Source: Prorocentrum cordatum (Eukaryota > Sar > Dinophyceae > Prorocentrales > Prorocentraceae). Taken from it: a stretch of DNA of 22,500 nt. The notes beneath the pieces were generated by a model. It searched no databases and was not told the origin of the DNA. It saw only the letters and a program-made list of their open reading frames with translations. Location of the stretch: NCBI GenBank assembly GCA_963575745.1, contig CAUYUJ010022525.1, positions 1-22,500 of the forward strand. Direction: 5' to 3'. The number at the start of each line of letters is the position of its first letter. Within the stretch, counting starts at the first letter, position 1. The translations under genes and the position numbers were made by a program. Below, piece after piece: positions 16,204-22,500 of the stretch.

Positions 16204-16240
16204 GCCGTAGCCATTTTGGCTGAAGCCATTTTGGCTCAAT
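16204..16240 (+). other. Tandem relict dinoflagellate spliced leader (full + truncated)
   Basis: Bases 16204-16225 match the 22-nt dinoflagellate SL (CCGTAGCCATTTTGGCT core exact; one mismatch, G for C, at 16222). Bases 16226-16240 then match its last 15 positions (CCATTTTGGCTCAA, then T for G). The truncation falls just after the internal CCGTAG, where the AG can act as a trans-splice acceptor for a new leader. This is the pattern reported for recycled, retroposed cDNAs in dinoflagellates. It is not an SL RNA gene: no GT splice donor or SL RNA body follows. Confidence 0.93.
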
Positions 16241-16341
16241 GCTGCTGGTGGCCAGGCACCAAGGGCGGGCCGCGGCCGCGATCCACCTGCCCGCGTCGGC
16301 CGCTCTCCTCGGCCCCCGCGCCCGTTCCCTTCACCGCCTCC

Positions 16342-17456
16342 ATGGAGGCGGCGCGCCAAGTGATGCCGTGGCCAATGTCCAATGGTGTATTGGAACCTAT
16401 ACCAGTCTCTATTGCCAGCAGCGAAGCAGAAGAAGGTTGCGTTACCCCGTGCACCCCGCCTGCTCCCGCAGGTCCAGATGAGACGTTTGACTCCAGCATG
16501 ATCGCGGCACTGGGAGGGTTGATTTCCCCATTGTCGCGCAGCGTGGGTTCCCTGGGGGGCACAGTTGGACCTCGGTATCCAGGAGATATACAGACAGGTC
16601 TCGTGAATCCAGGGCCAAATGTAGCAGGCGGAGAAAAACGTCTAGATGCTCCAGTCCGCCGATGCTGACCTGGTGAAGGCCACCCGTGAGAAGTTTGAGA
16701 GTATCCGTTTTATACAAGGGCAAGCTCTCCAGCAGGCCATCCAGGACCTTGAGATCGCAGAGGGTAAATTCATGGAGGATGTGAAGGGGATGATCCAGGT
16801 AATGAAGGATGAGATAGCTGTGATGAAAGGGGAGTACGGCAGGGAGCTCGCTCGGTGGAACCGCCACTCCATACGGGAGATTCACTCGACGTCGTGCCGA
16901 AGTCGGTGATGTCGGCAACCCCTCTCGGCTCGTCGTGCCCGGCTTCAAGCGTGCATTGATGGAGAACACCCTTCGGCATGCGGTGGGCCCGATTCTGGAT
17001 AAGTGCGTTACTCAGGAGGAGCGTTCGGGGACCCAGGTCAAGGCGTTCAATTGCAGCAAGGAGGTATTTCTGGACATCCCGTGCACTCTCCTGGCATCGG
17101 CCTTCCATGCGAAAGCAGCTGCCCTGGACCCCTTCAAGTTCCCGAACCCCGAGGGCGGCGATGATTTGGAGCTCAGGATCAGGCGAGACCTCCCCCAGAC
17201 CTCTCGGAAGTTGTTCTAACACCTTGGGAATATGCGTCAGCACGTGGCTAACATCTTCGGGCATGAGCGCGCAGGTTCCAAGGGGCTCGGGGACACCATC
17301 TATTTTCTGAAGAACGGATCGATTCCAGTCCAGGCTGTCAAGATCATGATTGCTGACGACGGGCCTAGTGCAGGAAGCGCTACCATGTCTCTTGCCTCGA
17401 AGAGATCGGAGGGGCACAGCACGCGCCATGCCTGCAAACTCGTTTCTCTCAGATAA
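16342..17456 (+). pseudogene. LINE ORF1-like region, frameshifted
   Basis: Successive frames give MEAARQVMPWPMSNGVLEP (from 16342, open to 16668), then LVKATREKFESIRF through EGKFMEDVKGMIQVMKDEIA (16646-16909, a heptad-like predicted coiled coil), then FKRALMENTLRHAVGPILDK (16935-17219) and RQHVANIFGHERAG to IYFLKNGSIPVQAVKIM (to 17456). The order and overlap suggest one protein broken by at least three frameshifts or stops. A coiled coil followed by a basic domain is usual for LINE ORF1 or for the N-terminal part of single-ORF LINEs, and its position 5' of the endonuclease fits. I saw no zinc knuckle here. Assignment rests on position and architecture more than on motifs. Confidence 0.55.
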
Positions 17457-17669
17457 GGCCCTTTCGGTGAGTGCGTAAGCCGCGTGAAGAGCCAGGGCTA
17501 CGGGGGGTGTAATCCAGACGCTCCAGGTTCTGATGTTACGTCGGAGACCCTGGCCTCAGACTGCAGCCCTAGTGCTAATTCGTTCGGCACAGCGTCACAC
17601 TTTTCTCCACCGCTTGATGGGGGCGCGGGTGGAGTAAACCGACCTCTCCGTCCGCTGTCCGCTGTCTCT

Positions 17670-18440
17670 CTGTACTTGGAACGCGCGTGCCCTCATTGAT
17701 TATATCTCGTCTGCCTCTCTGAGAGCGAGTTCGCGCTTTTGTCATGCTAAGAAGTTGCTTGAGCGTGACCAGGCTGCGTGTTTCCAGGAAACCCATGGAT
17801 CTGTTGCTGACCTTGCGATTCCCCGCGATGGGCTTCGCACAGGTATAGTGTTTGGTGTTTCATTGAGGGAAGTGCTGCTGGTGGGGTCGACACTTATATC
17901 TCATCGGCGCTGCGAGAGTGCTTTCAGGAAGTGAAGGAGCGCGTTGTGACCGAGGACAGGGCATTGCTTGTCATGTGCACGGGCGATGCGGGTGACCGTG
18001 CGACTGTGAACGTGCACATTCCGAACACTTGTGATGGCATGTTTGAATGCAAACGCCACCTGCGCGCAATTGAACGGGTGCTGCCGCCTGTTGCTCATTG
18101 TATGTCGATCATCCTGGGGGGCTGGGACTCTGTGCATGTGGAAGATGGCAGGTTCCTCGGCGACGGTTCCGTTGGTCCAGGAGACCGCGCGCAGTGCGAT
18201 GTTTTCCAGAAGGTCTGCGGTCACTGGTGCGAGCTGCACCAGCCTGGCCCCGCCCGAAGGGACATCAGGGGAGGGGCCCTCCGCAGTTTTTCGAGGTTTG
18301 ACCGTGCATGCACCATTCCCCCCCCCCTACCCCAGCGGGCATCCTGAATGAGATGGCGGTAGCAGCGACCGCTGTTGGTACTCTGACCCATCTTGGGGCT
18401 TCCTCGGGCCATATTCCTGTTGCGTTTTCCTTGGCGCTTC
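17670..18440 (+). pseudogene. LINE apurinic-type endonuclease domain, frameshifted
   Basis: WNARAL begins at 17677 (Asn codon 17680-17682), the usual first motif of LINE endonucleases. QETHG follows with its catalytic Glu at 17788-17790 in the same frame. After a frame change near 17850, VNVHIP supplies the His and IILGGWDSVHVEDGRF replaces the usual GGDFN-type motif. SRFDRA is the SRIDR-like motif. A further frame change near 18300 leads to the last motif, read as SSGHIPVAF, where the usual SDH has Gly for Asp. The domain nicks target DNA to prime reverse transcription in active LINEs. This copy carries both frameshifts and catalytic changes. Confidence 0.78.
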
Positions 18441-19987
18441 CAACGACCACTGGGCAGTTCACGATTTCGAAATGGCTCAGCGTGCACGCGGAGTACCGTC
18501 GGATGGTCACTGAACAACTACAGACGTTGGTCTTACCGAGTAACCTAGAGGAGATGGTACCTCGAGTGAAGGCCCTCTTTGCCACGGTAGCTACTGAATC
18601 CCGTCAGTTTCTCAAGTCCACGCAGGCTTCCAACGATGCGGAGCGACTCCGCCTTGCTTTTCTGGCATGTCGGGGATGGAGAGGGCAGCAGTGGTATGTA
18701 TGCCTCCGCGCGCTGCGTTGCTATGATGCTCTCTGCCGCTTCTTCGATGTCGACCGTGGAGTTTGCGCTGGTCCTGATGGGCTTCACCCTCTCATCGTTA
18801 CCTTGAAGCTTCGGCGGTTCGATCGCGAGGAGGAGGGGGTTTGAGCATGGCGGTGAGGTTGAGGAGGTTAAGAATCGGCGGAAGAAGAGCCTGGTTGCGC
18901 TGAGGAGGGGGTGGGCGTCGATGAAGAGGCGCGCGGGGCTCCGCGGTGTTCTGGGCGAAGGGGGCGCGCCGTGTCCGTGCCCCGATATCGCTGCCATCAC
19001 CTTGGCGGCGCACTGGTCTCGGGCGTTCGCGTGCCAGGAGCACAATGCACAGCGCTGGCCTGCCATTCTCGAGCACGTTCGGCGGCGCGAGGTCTGCCCT
19101 GGCCCTCCAAGGTGGCGTCTCGATCATAGCGAATTCTCCCGATGGGTGCGGCGCAAAAGTCACTCTGCCCCGGGGCCCGACGGGATCCCGCATGGCTGCT
19201 GGGCGGCCCCTGAGGCGGTCGTGGTTTCATTCGAGGCCTATGGGCGTATTTATGATTCCGCTGGGGACTGTCTGCCGAGTGAGTGCCGTACTAGCCGCAT
19301 GGTCTTCCTGCCCACGGGTGAAGACCCTGCTGATCAGGGTGCTTTCGTCTCGCGGGCACCTGGGGCGACTCGCCCCTTATCCCTCGCCAGCGCAGACGCG
19401 AAGATCTGGTCCGACGCTTTCTGCGCGGGCCTGAACGACGTCGCCCTGCGCGCTGTTATGGAACAGCAGCGGGGGGGGGGGAGTCAAAGGGCGGAATATC
19501 TGGGATAACGCCGTCGAGGTCGAGGAATGGGGTCTCCTGCAGCATATGGGGGGTCACGATAAGGCAGGAATACTCTTCGCTGACTTCCGAGCTGCCTTTC
19601 CATCGAGTTTCGTGGATCTTGAAGGTTCTCCAGGCCATGGGGGTTCCGAGGGCTGTGATTGGTTTCTATGAGGCCCTGTACATGGACAATTTTGCTGCGG
19701 TGAATTTCGCTGGGGCTTCTGAAATCAGGTTAGACATTGGACGGGGGGTCTGCCAAGGGGACCCAGCTTCGATGACCCTGTTCGCCCTCGCCCTGGACCC
19801 AGTCTCACGGTGGATTCGGTGCATGAGGACTCCCAGATTGGAGCTGGACCTTTCATGCGCAGATGATTGCTGCTTCGGCCTTCAGAGCATTCTCGCGGAT
19901 GTGCTGCCTACCTTGCTCCTTCTTGGTCTGTTGTCCACTGCCATTGGCCTATCCCGGAACCTCGGGAAGTGCTATGTTCTGATATGC

Positions 19988-19990
<3 letters not shown>

Positions 19991-20028
<38 letters not shown>
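19991..20028. repeat. TC microsatellite inside LINE RT
   Basis: A pure TC run of 38 bases directly after CYVLICG of the RT. It adds a Ser-Leu run without closing the frame. Confidence 0.95.
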
Positions 20029-20030
<2 letters not shown>

Positions 20031-20206
20031 GCGAGCGCCTGTCGGAGTGCGCGCGACGGAAGGGCATCCGTTTCCAGGCGATGCGTTTTGCGACGCATGC
20101 ACTATGCGTAGGGGTCTGGGTTGGACCGACGGCACACACAGTAGCATGGCAGGAAGTGATGGTTAAGTTCCGGCAGCGCGTTCGTCTGTTGCGCGCGCTC
20201 TTTATT

Positions 20207-20228
20207 TCTCTCTCTCTCTCTCTCTCTC
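20207..20228. repeat. Second TC microsatellite inside LINE
   Basis: A TC run of about 22 bases, about 180 bases after the first. The LINE-like reading resumes in another frame after it (LATAIRLSRSSCLSALQYRM). Confidence 0.95.
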
Positions 20229-20231
20229 GAT

Positions 20232-21268
20232 CTTGGTTTGGCCACCGCTATTCGACTCTCCCGCTCGAGTTGCCTCTCCGCGTTGCAGTATCGAATGCAG
20301 CTGGTCAGAGTCACCCCTGAATTTGTTCGTCAGCATCGGGAAGCCCTACAGATCCTGACCGCGGATCCCAGACATGCACTAAACCATTGCATGCTCGCGC
20401 AGATGAGACAGCTTGGGGTATCTCTGGAATTTGTGGACCTTGGGATAACGGACAAGGCTACTAGGTTTAGGGTTTTTATCGGAGTGCTGGGCGCTAGACA
20501 GTGCCCTATATGTGTTCGAGGAGATTTCGGCGGGACTTCTGGATGATGATTTATATCCCTGGGCGAACTGGTTCTGTCTGGTGGAGGGACTCCATGATTC
20601 GATGCACCAATGACGATGCCGCCGACATCCTCCACTCTGGGATCAGGCGAGACTGTAGGCACCTCCAGGGCCGTGTTCACCGTCACCTGCGTGGTACCTG
20701 CAGACGCGCATCGGAAGGTGGTTGTTGGAGGTGTCTATCCCTGTGATGCTGGCGCTACGCGCACGGCTTCGGGCGGTTGAAAGGGCGGCGGGCACCCACT
20801 TCACCACGGGTATTATTCGGATTTTGTCCAGGGGAGTTTGCACCTCGGCCAGGCTTCATAATGTCGATCGGGGGTGCTGCTTCAGGTGTGGGGGCTCGGA
20901 TGACATGCTCCACTATAGTTTCTGCCCTGAGTTGAAGACCGTTGCTCTTAGGTGGCCCCCAGGCCCCAGGCGCTGTGAACCTTCCAGGACTGCGGCGGGA
21001 GCATGTCGAGAGCGACGAAGGTTGGTTCCCGATGCTGTCCCTTCTTGGGCCGTGCTGGGGGCAAGATCGTGATCTGGCCAGCGCAGTTATTTTGGATGCT
21101 TTCCTGAAGACCCACGCCCACCATCGGCTGAACACCAGGTTTTGGCCCGAGGCCCTCTTCCATGCCCGGCTCCGGCCATCCGTTCGCCGCTACAGGATGG
21201 TTGCCAAGGCATTCCGTGGAGTGAGACCCGCTCAGCCTCAACGCGTGAGTCAGCCTGACGTTGCGTGA
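20232..21268 (+). pseudogene. LINE C-terminal region with CCHC zinc knuckle
   Basis: After the second microsatellite the frame gives MQLVRVTPEFVRQHREALQ and GITDKATRFRVFIGVLGARQ to about 20546, then shifts to IPVMLALRARLRAVERAAG (from about 20722). CFRCGGSDDMLHYSFC at about 20878-20925 fits a CX2CX7HX3C zinc knuckle, common near the C-terminus of LINE ORF2 proteins. A final segment in a third frame (SAVILDAFLKTHAHHRLNTR, then YRMVAKAFRGVRP) ends at the stop at 21268. It lies directly downstream of the RT on the same strand and is broken by at least two frameshifts. Confidence 0.72.
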
Positions 21269-22350
21269 TTGCTCTCTCCTCCCGTCCCCTTCCTCTCCCC
21301 CCTCTGATTGTTGTTTTGATGCTTTCGCGGTGCGGGTCGTTGTGTTGGGTCCTCTGTTGCTGCCCCCCCCTTGCCCCCCTTGCGGTTGCGGTGTATTGTG
21401 TCCCTCCCCTGTGCGTGTCCTTGCGTGCTCCGCTGGCTGCTTTGTGGCGTGGCTGCTTTGGCTGCTGTTGCTGCTGGCCGCTGTTGCTGCTGTCTGATTT
21501 GTGCTCCGTGCTGCTGTTGGCTGCTGTTGCGCGTGCTCCGTTGGCTGCTGTTGCTGCTGGCTGCTTTGTGGAGTGGCTTGGGTTGGGGCCTTCGCCTTTC
21601 GCGGTCGAGGGTCGAGGGAGCGCGGCGACGGCGCGCGCGCGCGGCCGCCCCCCGCCGCCCCCACCCGCCGCCACTCGTTCCTGAAGTGCCCTCCGCCTGC
21701 TCTCTTAGGGGGCTGATGTGGTCGGCGCGTGCATGCGTCCCTGTCCCTGTGTGCCTGGGTCGTGGGTCTGCACAGGTGAGACGGACCCGCAAGCAGTCCA
21801 GTCTCTGTGGGGCATGGACCCCGCTTGTCGGGCGATTGCAGCCCTTCCCAGTGCCAAGTGCGCCCCCCTCCCCCCCTTCGGTCGGGACCTCCTGTCCCTT
21901 CCGTTGGGGGGCGGGATGGGCTGTGGTTCCAGGGGGAGCTGTGGCCGAAGGGCTTCAGCCAGTACCCTTTCCTCCCCTCCCCCCCCATCGCTGCCCCTCT
22001 GCTGCTGCTGCCCGCCAGTCCCGCTCGGTCGCACCCTTGGTGGGCCCCGACTTTGGGGTCGGGGCCATGCTGCTCACGGATGATGGATATGGATATGGAT
22101 TACTGGTGCGAGTCCTGCGGTGGAAAATATTCCTCCTCCTCCCCCTCCTCCTCGTTTTCCTCCTCCTCCTCCTTTCCTCTTCTTGCCCCCCTGCCCCCCC
22201 TCCCGGCCTCTCCCAAGTATGGTACCTCTCCCCAATTCCCTCCTCTTCTTCTCCTCCACAATTATTCAATATGAAAATATGCTCCCTCTTCCCCTGATGG
22301 CGTCCGGGTGATGGCCGCGCACCCTCCGCGTACTGTTTTTTTACACAGGA
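21269..22350. other. Low-complexity, C-rich DNA without a supported gene
   Basis: This stretch holds CTG/TTG triplet tracts (about 21440-21570), C-runs (about 21361-21380, 21860-21880 and 21970-21990) and CTC/TCC tracts (about 22120-22255). Open frames on both strands follow these biases (Ala/Cys/Leu, Pro, Gln/Ser or Arg runs) and show no domain pattern. GGATATGGATATGGATTA at about 22085 is a small tandem repeat. Confidence 0.6.
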
Positions 22351-22373
22351 TTCCCGGGAAATCCCGGGAAACG

Positions 22374-22500
22374 ACTCTCGCTGAGGCGCCGGCGTCATTT
22401 TGTCCCAAAATGCTGCTCTCGTTGAGGCGCCGGCTTCATTTTTGCTCCCGAATCGTTCCGAATCGTGTTCCCGCTGCAGCGTGGGCCTCATTTTCGGATC
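22374..22500. repeat. Short imperfect tandem repeat at window end
   Basis: CTCTCGCTGAGGCGCCGGC then GTCATTTT at about 22375 recurs 41 bases later at 22416 (CTCTCGTTGAGGCGCCGGC then TTCATTTT). A looser third copy starts near 22470 (CCGCTGCAGCGTGGGCCTC). Just before it, TTCCCGGGAA is nearly doubled at about 22351-22371. The repeat may continue past the window. Confidence 0.6.

Larger units (their letters stand above)
18899..20320 (+). pseudogene. LINE reverse transcriptase domain, frameshifted
   Basis: The frame from 18921 contains SAPGPDGIPHGCW and RPLSLASADAKIW, the N-terminal RT motifs of LINEs. A G-run near 19471-19481 breaks the frame, after which GRNIWDNAVEVEEW and ILFADFRAAFPS (Asp codon 19582-19584, motif A) follow. 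Another shift leads to VLQAMGVPRAVIGFYEALY, GVCQGDPASMTLFALALDP (motif B) and SCADDC (Asp-Asp at 19862-19867, motif C, usually F/YADD), then SRNLGKCYVL. These catalyse target-primed cDNA synthesis in intact elements. TC microsatellites interrupt the domain at 19991 and 20207. Identification as RT is firm; the exact clade is not settled. Confidence 0.9.
16204..21268 (+). mobile_element. Decayed LINE-type non-LTR retrotransposon
   Basis: A single plus-strand element can be followed through ORF1-like sequence, an AP-type endonuclease, reverse transcriptase, a CCHC knuckle and a C-terminal tail ending at the stop at 21266-21268. The conserved motifs lie in the expected order but in changing frames, so it is inactive as sequenced. 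The left boundary is set at the SL relic because coding-like sequence begins shortly after it; the true 5' end could differ. I could not identify a poly(A) tail or target-site duplication. Confidence 0.82.

Noticed and set aside
15358-16223. Long plus-strand open frame with Leu and Ser runs before the LINE
   Set aside because: It is mainly CT and CTC repeat; only the part after about 16342 has LINE-like content.
16204-16240. SL RNA gene
   Set aside because: The leader is followed by a truncated leader rather than a GT splice donor and SL RNA body, so it is a genomic relic of spliced RNA.
20948-21988. Minus-strand 346-codon open frame with Gln/Ser/Ala runs
   Set aside because: It is antisense to the LINE tail and a CTG-type tract; its composition reflects the repeat.

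Overview
The window looks like dinoflagellate nuclear DNA. The strongest evidence is at 16204-16240: a near-complete dinoflagellate spliced leader (SL) followed directly by a second, 5'-truncated SL. This is the known signature of trans-spliced mRNAs that were reverse-transcribed and re-inserted. High GC, tandemly repeated intronless genes, abundant simple repeats and a decayed LINE with a dinoflagellate-style layout all fit. No bacterial operon, rRNA, tRNA or CRISPR is visible.

Region 1 (1 to about 13550) holds two head-to-tail copies of a unit of about 6.7-6.8 kb. The order in each unit is: a 73-bp minisatellite (6 copies in unit 1, 7 in unit 2); ORF A, a protein of about 720 residues with an N-terminal endonuclease/exonuclease/phosphatase (EEP)-like domain and an unrecognised charged C-terminal part; a 3' module of about 410-445 bp; a spacer with diverged 60-bp repeats; ORF B, a protein of about 460 residues of no recognised family; a second copy of the same 3' module; and a GCAGGCTGAG/GGCTGA satellite. 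ORF A is open in both units, with an unsure start in unit 1. ORF B is intact in unit 2 and broken in unit 1. The array probably continues left of the window and ends at about 13550.

An 18-base word, CGGTGCTTCTCAGCCTGC, is scattered through the array: 16 exact copies and about a dozen near copies, all in one orientation and none in the rest of the window. It is read in all three frames inside the ORFs (GASQPA, VLLSL, RCFSAC) and also occurs in non-coding DNA, so it seems to spread or be kept at the DNA level. The satellite carries the complement of its CTCAGCCTGC half.

Region 2 (about 13550-16203) is non-genic or relic DNA: imperfect hairpins, a degenerate G-rich repeat, a very GC-rich stretch, a possible frameshifted coding relic on the minus strand (14817-15622), and long CT and CTC tracts that end at the SL relic.

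Region 3 (16204-21268) is one plus-strand LINE-type non-LTR retrotransposon, decayed by many frameshifts. From 5' to 3' it has an ORF1-like part with a predicted coiled coil, an apurinic-type endonuclease (WNARAL, QETHG, then SGHIPV in place of SDH), reverse transcriptase (GPDGIP, ADFRAAFPS, GVCQGDPAS, CADD), a CCHC zinc knuckle and a C-terminal tail. Two TC microsatellites interrupt it.

Region 4 (21269-22500) is low-complexity, C-rich DNA with CTG and CTC tracts and a short imperfect tandem repeat at the end. I see no gene there.
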